From positions 217,243 through 281,242 of the forward strand of contig NZ_MUYJ01000003.1 of NCBI RefSeq assembly GCF_002155695.1: a DNA stretch of 64,000 nt, written 5' to 3'. Of this stretch, positions 12,117 through 21,443 are shown piece after piece. The translations under genes were made by a program, and so were the position numbers. Below the pieces are notes generated by a model. The model was not told the origin of the DNA. It saw only the letters and a program-made list of their open reading frames with translations, and did no database searches. Each line of letters begins with the position of its first letter. Within the stretch, counting starts at the first letter, position 1. Origin of the DNA: Erythrobacter tepidarius. Lineage in GTDB: Bacteria > Pseudomonadota > Alphaproteobacteria > Sphingomonadales > Sphingomonadaceae.

Positions 12117-13517
12117 CTACCCGGGCAGTGCCGCGAGCACGTCGCGGATGAAACCGGCGATATCAAAGCCAGCGCCCGGCGGATCCTCGCCGCGCCGCAC
12201 GATAACCACCTGCCGCGAGGGGATGATCACCACATATTGCCCGCGGTTGCCGATCGCCGCGAAGGTGTCGGGCGGCACGCCTTCCTCCTTGTTGAGCAGC
12301 CAGAACCCTGCCCCGTAGCCGAAGGTGCCAGTAAGAGGCTGCGGGCCGGAAGGCGTGGTGACGTATTTCACCCAGCCTTCGGGCAGCACCCGCTCGCCCG
12401 AGCGGAGCTTGCCGTCGTCGAGATAGAGCTGGCCGAACTTCGCCAGATCGCCCGCGGTGGTCCAGATCTGCGAGGACAGGACATATTCGCCGCGAATGTC
12501 GGTTTCTGCGACGGTATGCATCATTCCCAGCTTGGCGAAGAATTCGTGCGGCGGGTAATAGGCGAGCCATCCGCCGATCGCCTTCACCGCCAGCAAGGTG
12601 TCATTGTTGGCATAGCGAAACACCGTCCCCGGCTTATGGATCAGCGGCCAGGCCAAGGCCGTCTCGTCGACCGTCGAGCCACCGAAATAGAGCGGATCCG
12701 TGCGGTTGCCCGGCGTGTCGGAATAGCGTCCTGTCGCCATGCGCAGCGCGTGATCGAGGGTGATGGCATTGCGCGGATCGCTCGCTCCCCCGGCGCGCCA
12801 GAAATTGATGCCGATTGGTTCATCGACGCTGGTTTCGCCCTCCAGCACCGCCGCGCCCACCAATGTGGCCGCGATCGACTTGGCGACCGACCAGCTGCGC
12901 TGCGGGGTGCTGGCATCGAAACCGGGCGCGTAAGCCTCGGCCACCCTTGTCCCATCAGACTGGATGATGATCGCGCTCGTGCGCGCGCCGGCGCCATAGG
13001 CAGACCCGTCGAGCGCCCTTTGCACCGTGAGGGTGAGAGCATCTCCGGCCTTCCCCGCGGGCAAAACGCCCTCGACCTGCTGCGCCAATTGCGGTTCAGC
13101 AGCGGGCACCGGCGCTTGCGGATTGCCCGAATCCTCGGGCGCACCAATCGGGAAAGTGGAACAGCCGCTGTCCGGGCCGAAATAGGCGGCGATCCGTGCC
13201 GGCATATCCTCGGCCCATTCGACCGCCACGTGCGCGATCTGGCCGCTGGGCCGGCGCACGATTTCAAAAGGCAGTTCGGCCAGGAGCGCATTGTGCGGCG
13301 CCTGGATCCCGGTCAGCTCCCACGCCACGACGCTTTCGGGGGTGCGGGTGGTGCCGTTGCGTTCGGCAATCGCGATTGCGCTGCACAGCATCAGCGCCTT
13401 GTAGCCCGCGGCCACCGCGCGCGCGTAGCGGGCGTCGAGCGCCTCCTGCGGGTTCTGGGCGATGACAGGGGCAGCAACGAGGAGCAGCGCGGCTCCGGCC
13501 AGGGGGGTGCGGATCAT
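12117..13517 (-). CDS. Serine hydrolase of the class C beta-lactamase/esterase family
   Basis: 466 residues from the ATG at 13517 (AGGGTG eight bases upstream; a GTG three codons earlier is the alternative). Signal peptide at 1-20 ending VIAQ. Catalytic Ser210-x-x-Lys213 in SWSVAKS and Tyr302-x-Asn304 in YANND. The third box near the C-terminus is less clear. Such proteins act in the periplasm on peptides, esters or beta-lactams; the substrate cannot be told from sequence. An extra domain of about 170 residues precedes the hydrolase domain. Confidence 0.88.
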   Translation of the reverse strand: MIRTPLAGAALLLVAAPVIAQNPQEALDARYARAVAAGYKALMLCSAIAIAERNGTTRTPESVVAWELTGIQAPHNALLAELPFEIVRRPSGQIAHVAVEWAEDMPARIAAYFGPDSGCSTFPIGAPEDSGNPQAPVPAAEPQLAQQVEGVLPAGKAGDALTLTVQRALDGSAYGAGARTSAIIIQSDGTRVAEAYAPGFDASTPQRSWSVAKSIAATLVGAAVLEGETSVDEPIGINFWRAGGASDPRNAITLDHALRMATGRYSDTPGNRTDPLYFGGSTVDETALAWPLIHKPGTVFRYANNDTLLAVKAIGGWLAYYPPHEFFAKLGMMHTVAETDIRGEYVLSSQIWTTAGDLAKFGQLYLDDGKLRSGERVLPEGWVKYVTTPSGPQPLTGTFGYGAGFWLLNKEEGVPPDTFAAIGNRGQYVVIIPSRQVVIVRRGEDPPGAGFDIAGFIRDVLAALPG

Positions 13518-13542
13518 GACGGGCACCCTAACCCGCCCCTGG

Positions 13543-13582
13543 CAAAAGAAAAGGGCCGCCGGATTGCTCCCGTGCGGCCCTG
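13543..13582 (-). terminator. Intrinsic terminator of the rpsM-rplQ transcript
   Basis: Perfect 8-bp stem AGGGCCGC / GCGGCCCT around a 14-nt loop, followed on the minus strand by TTTTCTTTTG. It lies 25 bp past the rplQ stop and closes the ribosomal block. Confidence 0.88.
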
Positions 13583-13606
13583 TCCGTGCTTTGGTCGACG
13601 CGCAGC

Positions 13607-14026
13607 TTAGGCGTCTTCGTATTCGTCTTCCGATTGCACCGGGCCGGAATCCTGGCCCTTGGCCGCCTCGTCGCGGTCGACCAACTCGATCACTGCCATC
13701 TGCACCGCGTCCGAGGCACGGATTCCGGCGCGCAGCACGCGGGTGTAGCCGCCCTCACGATCCGCGTAACGGGTGGCCAGAACGTCGAAAAGCTTTTTGA
13801 GCTGGGCTTCGTCTCCAAGCCGGCTCATCGCCAGACGACGGTTCGACAACCCGCCACGCTTCGCGAGCGTGATCAGCTTTTCGACATAGGGGCGCAGTTC
13901 CTTGGCCTTGGGCAAGGTGGTGGTGATCTGCTCGTGCTTGATCAGAGCCGCCGCAAGGTTGCGCAGCAGCGCGTTGCGGTGTCCCGTCTTGCGGCCCAGC
14001 TTGCGGCCCGACATACCATGACGCAT
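13607..14026 (-). CDS. rplQ: 50S ribosomal protein L17
   Basis: Large-subunit protein near the tunnel exit. 139 residues against about 127 in E. coli; the extra length is an acidic C-terminal tail (QSEDEYEDA). The N-terminus [20 protein letters not shown] and the REGGYTRVL segment identify it. Last gene of the rpsM-rpsK-rpoA-rplQ unit and followed by an intrinsic terminator. Confidence 0.98.
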   Translation of the reverse strand: MRHGMSGRKLGRKTGHRNALLRNLAAALIKHEQITTTLPKAKELRPYVEKLITLAKRGGLSNRRLAMSRLGDEAQLKKLFDVLATRYADREGGYTRVLRAGIRASDAVQMAVIELVDRDEAAKGQDSGPVQSEDEYEDA

Positions 14027-14182
14027 TTGACTTCATCCTTCGTTCGAAAAGGGGCCGTTTCAGGTACCCCAGTGCTGGTGGCTATCAGGGCCGCCACCTT
14101 CGCCCGTCTCTTTGGCCAGCCGTCACGCGAGTAAATCCCGTGGCGTCAGACGAGCTTCGCTCGCTGGCCGGGCAAGCCGCCG

Positions 14183-14222
14183 TCCTTCGGCAACCTGCGG
14201 TTGCCTCAGGCGGCGGCTGCTT
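14183..14222 (-). promoter_or_regulatory. Intercistronic hairpin between rpoA and rplQ
   Basis: Nested inverted repeat with arms GCCGCC/GGCGGC outside and GGCAACC GCA GGTTGCC inside, in the 199-bp gap after rpoA. There is no T-run, so it is more likely an mRNA stability or processing structure than a terminator. Confidence 0.45.
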
Positions 14223-14225
14223 GGC

Positions 14226-15281
14226 TTAACCCAGCAGCTCCTGCTCGAGCTTCTTGGCCATTTCCTCGATGTTCTCCGGCGGCCAGCCGGGGATGTCCAT
14301 GCCGAGGCGCAGGCCCATGCTCGAAAGCACTTCCTTGATCTCGTTCAAGGACTTGCGGCCGAAGTTCGGCGTGCGCAGCATCTCGGCTTCGGTCTTCTGG
14401 ACCAGATCGCCGATGTAGATGATGTTGTCGTTCTTGAGGCAGTTGGCCGAACGCACCGACAGTTCCAGTTCGTCGACCTTCTTGAGGAGGTAGCGATTGA
14501 GCTGGTTGGCGTCGCTTTCCTCCGGCTGCACGGCATGGCCGATCATCGCGCTCTGCGGCTGCGGAATGCCGTCCTCGAAGTGGACGAACAGAGTGAGCTG
14601 GTCCTGCAGGATGCGCGCGGCATAGGCCACAGCGTCTTCGGGGGTGACGGTGCCATCGGTTTCGACAGTGAGCGAGAGCTTGTCGTAATCGAGCTCCTGC
14701 CCGACGCGGGCGTTCTCGACCTTGTAGCTCACCTGGCGCACCGGCGAATAGAGCGAGTCGACCGGAATGAGGCCGATCGGCGCGTCCACCGGACGGTTCG
14801 CCACAGCCGGCGCATAGCCCTTCCCGGTATCCGCGGTCAGCTCCATGTTGAGCGTTGCACCTTCGTCGAGATGGCAGATCACCAGATCCTTGTTCATCAC
14901 CTCGATATCGCCGGTGACGGCAATGTCACCCGCGCGCACTTCGCCCGGGCCGGTGGCCGAAAGCTGGAGCCGCTTGGGGCCTTCGCCTTCCATCTTCAGC
15001 GCGATCTGCTTCACGTTGAGCACGATATCGGTCACGTCCTCGCGCACCCCGGCAAGCGAGGAGAATTCATGCAGCACGTTCTCGATCCTGATCGAGGTGA
15101 TCGCGGCGCCCTGAAGGCTGGAGAGCAGCACCCGGCGCAGCGCGTTGCCGAGCGTGAGGCCGAAGCCGCGCTCAAGCGGTTCGGCAACGAAGGTCGCCTT
15201 GCGCTGACGATCGCCGCCATCCTTGATTTCGAGGGTGTTGGGTTTCTTGAGTTCCTGCCAGTTCTTCGTATTGACGGACAT
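14226..15281 (-). CDS. rpoA: DNA-directed RNA polymerase subunit alpha
   Basis: Assembly platform of RNA polymerase. 351 residues. The N-terminal dimerisation domain (about 20-245) includes [20 protein letters not shown]; a linker leads to the C-terminal domain (about 265-340) with [19 protein letters not shown], which contacts DNA and activators. It lies in the alphaproteobacterial order rpsM-rpsK-rpoA-rplQ, without the rpsD present in E. coli. Confidence 0.98.
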   Translation of the reverse strand: MSVNTKNWQELKKPNTLEIKDGGDRQRKATFVAEPLERGFGLTLGNALRRVLLSSLQGAAITSIRIENVLHEFSSLAGVREDVTDIVLNVKQIALKMEGEGPKRLQLSATGPGEVRAGDIAVTGDIEVMNKDLVICHLDEGATLNMELTADTGKGYAPAVANRPVDAPIGLIPVDSLYSPVRQVSYKVENARVGQELDYDKLSLTVETDGTVTPEDAVAYAARILQDQLTLFVHFEDGIPQPQSAMIGHAVQPEESDANQLNRYLLKKVDELELSVRSANCLKNDNIIYIGDLVQKTEAEMLRTPNFGRKSLNEIKEVLSSMGLRLGMDIPGWPPENIEEMAKKLEQELLG

Positions 15282-15408
15282 GGATTTCCCCTAATTCGCC
15301 CATGGCGGGCGGTTCAAATTCTGGGCGGGCCGGAAGCTCTGCGAGGCGGCGCAGCGTCTGGCCCCTTCGAGCGGCGGCGGCACGGATTGCCGCCGCCATC
15401 TCGGCGGA

Positions 15409-15798
15409 TCAGACGCGGCGACGCTTCGAGGGACGGACCCCGTTGTGCGGGATCGGGGTCACGTCGCGGATCGAGGTGATGTTGAAGCCCACCGCGGCGA
15501 GACCGCGCAGCGCGCTTTCCCGACCAGAACCCGGGCCTTTCACCTCCACTTCGAGCGTACGCACTCCGTGCTCGGCCGCCTTCTTGCCGGCATCGTCGGC
15601 GGCAACCTGCGCGGCGTAGGGAGTCGATTTGCGGCTGCCCTTGAAGCCCATCATGCCCGCGCTGGACCAGCTGATCGCATTGCCCTGCGCATCGGTGATG
15701 GTGATCATGGTGTTGTTGAAACTGGCGTTGATGTGCGCAACGCCGCTGGTGATGTTCTTCTTGTCACGGCGCCGGATACGGCCTGGTTCGCGTGCCAT
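15409..15798 (-). CDS. rpsK: 30S ribosomal protein S11
   Basis: Small-subunit platform protein, 129 residues, the same as E. coli. The start is the ATG at 15798 ([15 protein letters not shown]), with AGGA nine bases upstream. Conserved C-terminus [17 protein letters not shown]. Confidence 0.98.
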   Translation of the reverse strand: MAREPGRIRRRDKKNITSGVAHINASFNNTMITITDAQGNAISWSSAGMMGFKGSRKSTPYAAQVAADDAGKKAAEHGVRTLEVEVKGPGSGRESALRGLAAVGFNITSIRDVTPIPHNGVRPSKRRRV

Positions 15799-15854
15799 TT
15801 TCAATATTCCTCTAGCTCGTCAGAAGGAAAAAGCGTGAGCGGCTTGCGCTGCGC

Positions 15855-16223
15855 TTACTTCTTCTTGCCTGCGATCGGCTTGGCCTTGCCCTTGCGGGTG
15901 CGGGCGTTGGTGTGGGTGCGCTGGCCGCGGACGGGCAGACCACTGCGGTGACGCAGGCCACGATAGGCACGAAGGTCCATCAGCCGCTTGATGTTCATCG
16001 CGGTCTGGCGACGCAGATCGCCCTCGACAGTGAATTCGGCGTCAATCGTCTCGCGGATACGCAGGATTTCCTCATCCGAAAGATCCTGCACCCGCGTGCT
16101 GTGCGCGATACCCAGCTTGTCGGCGATCTGGACAGCCGTGGTGCGACCGATCCCGTGAATATAGGTGAGTGCGATGATCACGCGCTTGTTGGTGGGGATA
16201 TTGACCCCGGCAATACGAGCCAC
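15855..16223 (-). CDS. rpsM: 30S ribosomal protein S13
   Basis: Head protein that contacts the 50S subunit and P-site tRNA. 122 residues. The start codon is GTG (GTG GCT CGT ATT GCC), with GGAGAAATAA just upstream. Conserved [20 protein letters not shown] near the C-terminus. First gene of the transcript that also makes S11, RNA polymerase alpha and L17; its leader contains a promoter-like site and a 10-bp inverted repeat. Confidence 0.98.
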   Translation of the reverse strand: MARIAGVNIPTNKRVIIALTYIHGIGRTTAVQIADKLGIAHSTRVQDLSDEEILRIRETIDAEFTVEGDLRRQTAMNIKRLMDLRAYRGLRHRSGLPVRGQRTHTNARTRKGKAKPIAGKKK

Positions 16224-16300
16224 TTATTTCTCCATGCTCCACAGGGGTTTGTGGACCTTGATGGCCCGCCCCTATCTCAACGCTCATCCATCCGTCTGCC

Positions 16301-16349
16301 CTTTTTGCCGGAATCCCTGCCCGGTGGCAGGAACGCAAACGGCAAAAAG
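16301..16349 (-). promoter_or_regulatory. Inverted repeat in the rpsM leader
   Basis: Outer perfect 10-bp arms CTTTTTGCCG / CGGCAAAAAG and inner arms CCTGCC / GGCAGG form a two-part stem in the leader between the promoter-like site and rpsM. In E. coli, S4 controls this operon through the rpsM leader. Here rpsD is absent from the operon, so the binding protein, if any, is unknown. Confidence 0.5.
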
Positions 16350-16413
16350 TCCGGTTGGCACACGCGGGCGCTGTGCCTGCCGAACTTCTTTCGAGCATGT
16401 CGAATGAGCCGCG

Positions 16414-16442
16414 CGCATAGGCTGATTCGGTCAACCCGTCAA
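16414..16442 (-). promoter_or_regulatory. Promoter of rpsM-rpsK-rpoA-rplQ
   Basis: On the minus strand TTGACG, a 17-bp spacer, then TATGCG, followed by GCGCGGCTC. The -35 box matches the consensus in five of six positions. The leader to rpsM would be about 185 nt. The GC-rich discriminator resembles the one at the tRNA-Gln promoter. Confidence 0.65.
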
Positions 16443-16476
16443 CCGCTTGCGATCCCGTGGTGCTGCCGTGCCCGAT

Positions 16477-17280
16477 TCAGGGCTTGTCCTCGTCCGCCAA
16501 GTCGCCAAACACGTCGTCTACCTTCGGGATCTTCGGCTTGGGCACGGGTGTCTGATCGGGGGCCGGCTTGGACGGCTTGGCGCCCACCTTGGCCGCCCGC
16601 CCACCGGCAGCGCCGGGCGCAGCGGCGCTGGCAGAGGGTGCCTTGGCCGGGGCCGCCCCGGCCTTCTCGTCGGCGGGCACACTTTGGGTTTCGGGCGCAG
16701 GCGCGGGTTCCGCCGGCGGCATCTCGACCGGGCCGAGCCCCTTGGCGAGCGACGCGATCTGTACGCCGATCACCCCGTCAACCGCCCGGGCGATTACCGG
16801 CACGTCATAGCGCATCGGACCGCCGACATTGTATTCCCACACGATCCGGGTGCCCTGCTCGACCTGACTGATGGCGATGGTGAGAATGGCGTTGACCGGC
16901 TCGCTCTGGAGCGGCCCGAGCGCGCCCTGCATCCGCAGCGCGCGTTCGGGATAGGCCTGGATCACGCGCATGTGCTCGACGCTGCCTTCGAGCGTGAAGC
17001 GCCCCGGTTCGTCAACTTCGGGAATCTTCTCGCAGAAACACCCACCGGCCTGCGGAGTCAGGGTGAGATTGGCGGCATCGCCCGACCAGGTGTGCTCCCG
17101 CGTCCACCAGCCCGCCGGCGAGATCAGCGCCAGCCAAACCTCCTTGGGGCTGGCCTTGACCACCACCTCGTGGCGCGAAACGAAGCTGTCCGTCCCGCGA
17201 CTGATGACCTCGGCCGCCCCCGGCGCGGGGTAAAGCAGCCAAAGCGCCGCGAGCGCGCAGAACCTTCGGATCTTCGCCAT
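16477..17280 (-). CDS. Secreted SRPBCC-like (START-fold) protein with Pro/Ala-rich tail
   Basis: 267 residues from the ATG at 17280, with GGAGG eight bases upstream. N-terminal signal peptide (CALAALWLLYPAPGAA), then an SRPBCC-type domain (about 20-190) with the typical EVVVKASPKEVWLALISP and WWT...HTWSG segments, then a low-complexity Pro/Ala/Lys tail ending in DDVFGDLADEDKP. The ligand is unknown. It sits between adk and rpsM, splitting what is usually a continuous ribosomal block. Confidence 0.8.
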   Translation of the reverse strand: MAKIRRFCALAALWLLYPAPGAAEVISRGTDSFVSRHEVVVKASPKEVWLALISPAGWWTREHTWSGDAANLTLTPQAGGCFCEKIPEVDEPGRFTLEGSVEHMRVIQAYPERALRMQGALGPLQSEPVNAILTIAISQVEQGTRIVWEYNVGGPMRYDVPVIARAVDGVIGVQIASLAKGLGPVEMPPAEPAPAPETQSVPADEKAGAAPAKAPSASAAAPGAAGGRAAKVGAKPSKPAPDQTPVPKPKIPKVDDVFGDLADEDKP

Positions 17281-17350
17281 GGCGACAACCTCCCTCATCC
17301 CGGCAGATAATTAGGCCAAACCGCCCAGGCGCGAAAGCGCCTGCACACAG

Positions 17351-17998
17351 TCAGCCGCGCAGAATGGCGTCGATCTGTTCGGCGACCGTGTCAATCGGAG
17401 CCATGCCGTCAATCCGCGAGACGATCCCGCGTGCTTCGTAGATGGGCAGGATCGGTGCAGTCTTGGCGCGGTATTCCTGCATCCGAGTGCGCACGGTTTT
17501 CTCGTTGTCGTCGGGGCGGCGCTTGAACTCGGTGCCGCCGCAACTGTCGCACACGCCAGGGGTGGCAGGCGGATTGGCGGTATCGTGATAGAGCGCACCG
17601 CAATTGGCACAGGAAAAACGACCGGTGATGCGCTCGACCAGCGCGTCTTCGTCAACCTCAAGCTCGATCACGTGATCGAGCACGCGGCCGTTGCGCGCCA
17701 GAATCGCGTCGAGCATTTCGGCCTGCGCGGCAGTGCGCGGATAACCATCGAAGATCACCCCCGTTTCCTGACCCATCGCGGCCAGCTCGGCGTCGATCAG
17801 GTCCGAGACGATCTCGTCCGAAACCAGCTCGCCCCGATCCATCACTTCCTTGGCCTTAAGCCCGACCGGGGTGCCAGCCTTGACGGCGGCGCGCAACATA
17901 TCGCCGGTAGAGAGCTGGCGCATCCCGTGCCGTTCGACCAAGCCGGCGCTCTGCGTGCCCTTGCCAGCTCCGGGAGGACCAAGAAGAATGATGTTCAC
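17351..17998 (-). CDS. adk: Adenylate kinase (zinc-binding lid type)
   Basis: Interconverts ATP+AMP and 2 ADP. 215 residues from a GTG start at 17998 with GGGGGA upstream; this gives the standard N-terminus MNIILLGPPGAGKGTQ (P-loop, Lys13). The lid carries four cysteines, Cys130, Cys133, Cys150 and Cys153, a structural zinc site typical of many bacteria but missing in E. coli. Gene order secY-adk is the usual spc-operon arrangement. Confidence 0.97.
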   Translation of the reverse strand: MNIILLGPPGAGKGTQSAGLVERHGMRQLSTGDMLRAAVKAGTPVGLKAKEVMDRGELVSDEIVSDLIDAELAAMGQETGVIFDGYPRTAAQAEMLDAILARNGRVLDHVIELEVDEDALVERITGRFSCANCGALYHDTANPPATPGVCDSCGGTEFKRRPDDNEKTVRTRMQEYRAKTAPILPIYEARGIVSRIDGMAPIDTVAEQIDAILRG

Positions 17999-18100
17999 AA
18001 ACCGTCCCCCGTTATGCTGCCGGTTCAGACCGGCGGCTTGCTTTCCAAATCGCGGGTTCAACTATCATCGGCTTAGCGTCAAGTAGACTTCGGTCTGGCG

Positions 18101-19465
18101 TCAGCGCATCCGACCCTTGAGCCTGGCCTTCTTGATGAGATCGCCATACTGATGCGCCAGCAAGTGCGACTGGACCTGAGTGATCGTGTCGACGGTGACA
18201 TTGACGACGATCAGCAGGCTGGTGCCGCCAAGAAACAGCGGAATGCCGGTCTGGGCGATCATATATTCCGGCAGCACGCAAACCAGCGTCAGATAGATCG
18301 CGCCGATCACGGTGATGCGGGTCAGGACATATTCGAGATAGTCCGCGGTGCGCTTGCCCGGACGGATGCCGGGGATGAAACCGCCGTTCTTCTTGAGATT
18401 GTCCGCCGTCTCCTCAGGATTGAAGACCACCGCGGTGTAGAAGAAACAGAAGAAGATGATGCCGATCGCGTAGAGCGCCATGTAGAGCGGCTGGCCGTGG
18501 GCGAGATATTGGTTGAGCGACTGGATGACGGTGTAGAAACCGCTCTCGCTGTCAACCGACTGGCCAGCGAACTGCGAGATTGTCAGCGGCAAGAGCAACA
18601 GCGAGCTGGCGAAAATCGGCGGGATCACGCCAGCGGTATTGATCTTCAGCGGCAGGTGCGAACGATCAGCCTGCATCATCCCGTTTTGCGTCGCACGCTT
18701 GGGATATTGGATCAGCAGCCGGCGCTGGGCGCGCTCCATGAAGGAAATGAGGAGAATGAGGCCCACCACCATGGCGATGAAGGCAATGATGATGGCCGGC
18801 GCGATCGCGCCCGTGCGGCCGCCTTCGAAGAGGTTGGAACCAAAGGTCGGGAACTGGGCAACGATGCCCGCCATGATGATCAGAGAAACGCCGTTGCCAA
18901 TGCCGCGGCTCGTGATCTGCTCGCCCAGCCAGAGCAGGAACATGGTGCCCCCGACCAGGTTGATGACGGCGACGATGCGGAACAGGTAGCCGGGATCGAC
19001 CACCGCCTGCAGGCCGCTCTGCGCGCCGAAGCTTTCAAGGCCGACGGCGAGGAAATAGCCCTGGATCGCGCACAGCACCACCGCGCCGTAGCGGGTGTAC
19101 TGGTTGAGCTTCTGGCGCCCCGCCGCACCTTCCTTCTTGAGCGCAGCCAGCGTCGGGTGCAGCGCCGAAGCCATCTGCACCACGATGGAAGCGGTGATGT
19201 AGGGCATCACGCCGAGCGCGATCAGGCTCATGCGCTCAAGGCTGCCACCCGAGAAGGTATTGAACAGATCGAGGATGCCGCCGCGGGTCTGGTCATACAG
19301 CTCGCTGAGGATCAGCGGGTTGACGCCGGGCAACGGCACGAAGCTGAGGAAACGGAAGACGATCAGCGCCCCGATCGTGAACCAGATACGCTGGCGAAGC
19401 TCGGTGGCCTTGGCGAAATTGCCGAGGTTGAGGTTGCTCGCGATATTGTCGGCGCGTGATGCCAT
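18101..19465 (-). CDS. secY: Preprotein translocase subunit SecY
   Basis: Channel of the Sec translocon. 454 residues, ten hydrophobic helices. N-terminus ASNLNLGNFAKATELRQRI; conserved helix-2/plug area NTFSGGSLERMSLIALGVMP; the cytoplasmic loop GIRPGKRTADYLEYVLTRIT is the ribosome/SecA contact. Located between rplO and adk as in most bacteria. Confidence 0.98.
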   Translation of the reverse strand: MASRADNIASNLNLGNFAKATELRQRIWFTIGALIVFRFLSFVPLPGVNPLILSELYDQTRGGILDLFNTFSGGSLERMSLIALGVMPYITASIVVQMASALHPTLAALKKEGAAGRQKLNQYTRYGAVVLCAIQGYFLAVGLESFGAQSGLQAVVDPGYLFRIVAVINLVGGTMFLLWLGEQITSRGIGNGVSLIIMAGIVAQFPTFGSNLFEGGRTGAIAPAIIIAFIAMVVGLILLISFMERAQRRLLIQYPKRATQNGMMQADRSHLPLKINTAGVIPPIFASSLLLLPLTISQFAGQSVDSESGFYTVIQSLNQYLAHGQPLYMALYAIGIIFFCFFYTAVVFNPEETADNLKKNGGFIPGIRPGKRTADYLEYVLTRITVIGAIYLTLVCVLPEYMIAQTGIPLFLGGTSLLIVVNVTVDTITQVQSHLLAHQYGDLIKKARLKGRMR

Positions 19466-19607
19466 GGGATGAGGTCGATCCTAGCTCTTGATCCGGACCC
19501 GCCAGGTCAGCGAAATCACCCTTGGTGGAGGGCCGCTGCGGCGTGCGGGAGCGTAAATAGGGAGCGCGGGGGCCAATGTCGAACCCCCGCGCGCACCATT
19601 TCGTCGA

Positions 19608-20132
19608 TTACTTCGCCTTCGCCGCCTTGTTGGCTTCGCGGCGGGCGAGCTTCTTCTCGTGCTCGGGGGTCGGGGTCGGGGCGACTTCGACGCTGCCGCC
19701 AGCCTTTTCAACCGCAGCAATCGCGCCCTTGGACGCGCCGGTCACGGCAAAGCTCGCCTTGGTGGTGATTTCGCCCTTGCCGAGCAGACGCACGCCGTCC
19801 TTGCCGCCGCGCACGAGGCCCGCAGCACGCAGCGCGTCCTCGGTGATAGTGGCCTTGGAATCGAGCTTGCCCGCGTCGATGAATTTCTGGACCATGCCGA
19901 CATTCACCTCAGCATAATCCTTGCCGAAAGGGTTGTTGAAGCCGCGCTTCGGCAGGCGCATGTGAAGCGGCATCTGGCCGCCTTCGAAGCCCTTGATCGC
20001 AACGCCCGAACGGGCCTTCTGGCCCTTCTGGCCGCGTGCGGCGGTCTTGCCCTTGCCCGAGCCGATACCACGGCCGACACGGACGCGGCCCTTGCGGGCA
20101 CCGGCATTGTCGCGGATGTCATTCAGTTTCAT
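19608..20132 (-). CDS. rplO: 50S ribosomal protein L15
   Basis: 174 residues from the ATG at 20132 ([20 protein letters not shown]), longer than the 144 of E. coli because of a Lys/Ala-rich C-terminal extension ([16 protein letters not shown]). Glycine-rich N-terminal region [19 protein letters not shown]. Precedes secY. Confidence 0.98.
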   Translation of the reverse strand: MKLNDIRDNAGARKGRVRVGRGIGSGKGKTAARGQKGQKARSGVAIKGFEGGQMPLHMRLPKRGFNNPFGKDYAEVNVGMVQKFIDAGKLDSKATITEDALRAAGLVRGGKDGVRLLGKGEITTKASFAVTGASKGAIAAVEKAGGSVEVAPTPTPEHEKKLARREANKAAKAK

Positions 20133-20171
20133 TTTCTGCACTCGCTTTCGCTTTTGTCGCGCGGGGAGGAA

Positions 20172-20198
20172 GCAAGGCCCCGACAAGCGGGGCCTTGC
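20172..20198 (-). promoter_or_regulatory. Strong hairpin between rpmD and rplO
   Basis: Perfect 10-bp stem GCAAGGCCCC / GGGGCCTTGC with a 7-nt loop in the gap between rpmD and rplO. No T-run follows on either strand, so it may pause ribosomes or protect mRNA rather than terminate. Confidence 0.5.
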
Positions 20199-20204
20199 CT
20201 GATG

Positions 20205-20381
20205 TTAGTCGACCACCTGCACCAGATGGGGGATCTTGGCGATCGCGCCGCGCACCTCGGGGGTGTCCTGACGCTCGACCACCTTGTGCATCTTGTTGAG
20301 GCCCAGACCGATGAGGATCTGGCGCTGGATGGCGGGGCGACGGATGGGCGAACCCACTTGCTTGATCTTGATGGTAGCCAT
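20205..20381 (-). CDS. rpmD: 50S ribosomal protein L30
   Basis: 58 residues, the normal length (59 in E. coli). The translation begins [20 protein letters not shown] and continues [20 protein letters not shown], the recognisable L30 signature, and ends QVVD. Lies between rpsE and rplO as expected. Confidence 0.97.
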   Translation of the reverse strand: MATIKIKQVGSPIRRPAIQRQILIGLGLNKMHKVVERQDTPEVRGAIAKIPHLVQVVD

Positions 20382-20387
20382 CTGGAA

Positions 20388-21095
20388 TTACTCCACAATC
20401 GCAGCAGCTTCGGCCTCGGCCTCGGCTGCACTCACCCCGCCCCGACCCAGCAGGTCGGCAACCTTCTTGCCGCGACGCTGGGCAACCGACTTCGGCGAAG
20501 TCTGCTCGGACAGCGCGGCGAAGGTGGCGCGGATCATGTTGTAGGGATTCGAGGTGCCGACCGACTTGGTCACCACGTCGGCAACGCCGAGGCTCTCGAA
20601 CACGGCGCGCATCGGACCGCCGGCAATGATACCGGTCCCCGGAGGCGCCGAACGGACGGTCACCTTGCCGGCGCCGAAACGTCCGTTGCCGTCGTGGTGC
20701 AGCGTGCGGCCTTCCTTGAGCGGCACGCGGATCATCTTCTTGCGGGCCGCAGCGGTCGCCTTGGTGATGGCTTCGGGCACCTCACGGGCCTTGCCGTGGC
20801 CAAAACCAACCCGGCCCTGACCGTCACCGACCACGACCAGCGCAGCAAAGCCGAAGCGCTTGCCGCCTTTCACGGTCTTCGAGACGCGGTTGATGTGCAC
20901 CAGCTTCTCGATGATGCCGTCGTCTTCTTCCTGCTTGCCGCGCCGATCGTCGCGGTTGCCGCGGCCACGACCGCGGCCCTCGCCGCCATCGCGGTTGCCG
21001 CCACGCCCACGACCGCGACGGCCCTGGGTCTCGCCCGCTTCGCCGGCGATGTCGCCCGCCACGTCGGCGGCTTCAATGGTGTTTTCATCAGCCAT
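20388..21095 (-). CDS. rpsE: 30S ribosomal protein S5 with an Arg/Gly-rich N-terminal extension
   Basis: Small-subunit protein at the mRNA entrance and decoding fidelity site. 235 residues against 167 in E. coli. The S5 core starts near residue 60 ([20 protein letters not shown]) and continues with [18 protein letters not shown]. The first 60 residues are acidic, then an RG repeat block (RRGRGRGG at about 26, RGRGRG at about 41). The C-terminus is also extended with Ala/Glu ([13 protein letters not shown]). Confidence 0.97.
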   Translation of the reverse strand: MADENTIEAADVAGDIAGEAGETQGRRGRGRGGNRDGGEGRGRGRGNRDDRRGKQEEDDGIIEKLVHINRVSKTVKGGKRFGFAALVVVGDGQGRVGFGHGKAREVPEAITKATAAARKKMIRVPLKEGRTLHHDGNGRFGAGKVTVRSAPPGTGIIAGGPMRAVFESLGVADVVTKSVGTSNPYNMIRATFAALSEQTSPKSVAQRRGKKVADLLGRGGVSAAEAEAEAAAIVE

Positions 21096-21097
21096 GA

Positions 21098-21442
21098 TCA
21101 GAACTCCAGCCCGCCTTCACGGGCGGCATCGGCCAGCGCCTTGACGCGGCCATGGAACAAGAATCCGCCGCGATCGAACACGACACTGGTCACGCCCGCC
21201 TTCTTGGCAGCCTCGGCAATCTGCTTGCCGACCTCGGCCGCAGCCGCGACGTTGGCGCCGCTCCCCGTGGTGCTCAGCGACGAGGCGGCGGCAAGCGTCT
21301 TGCCGGCAGCATCGTCGATGATCTGCGCATAGATGTGGCGACCAGTCCGGTGCACGGAAAGACGCGGCTTGCCACCGGCCCGCGCACGCAGCGCGGAGCG
21401 GACCCGGCGACGGCGACGTTCGAAAAGGGAAAGCTTTGCCAT
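21098..21442 (-). CDS. rplR: 50S ribosomal protein L18
   Basis: 5S rRNA-binding protein, 114 residues from the ATG at 21442 ([20 protein letters not shown]). C-terminal [20 protein letters not shown] is the family signature. One base separates it from rplF, and rpsE follows closely. Confidence 0.98.
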   Translation of the reverse strand: MAKLSLFERRRRRVRSALRARAGGKPRLSVHRTGRHIYAQIIDDAAGKTLAAASSLSTTGSGANVAAAAEVGKQIAEAAKKAGVTSVVFDRGGFLFHGRVKALADAAREGGLEF

Positions 21443-21443
21443 C

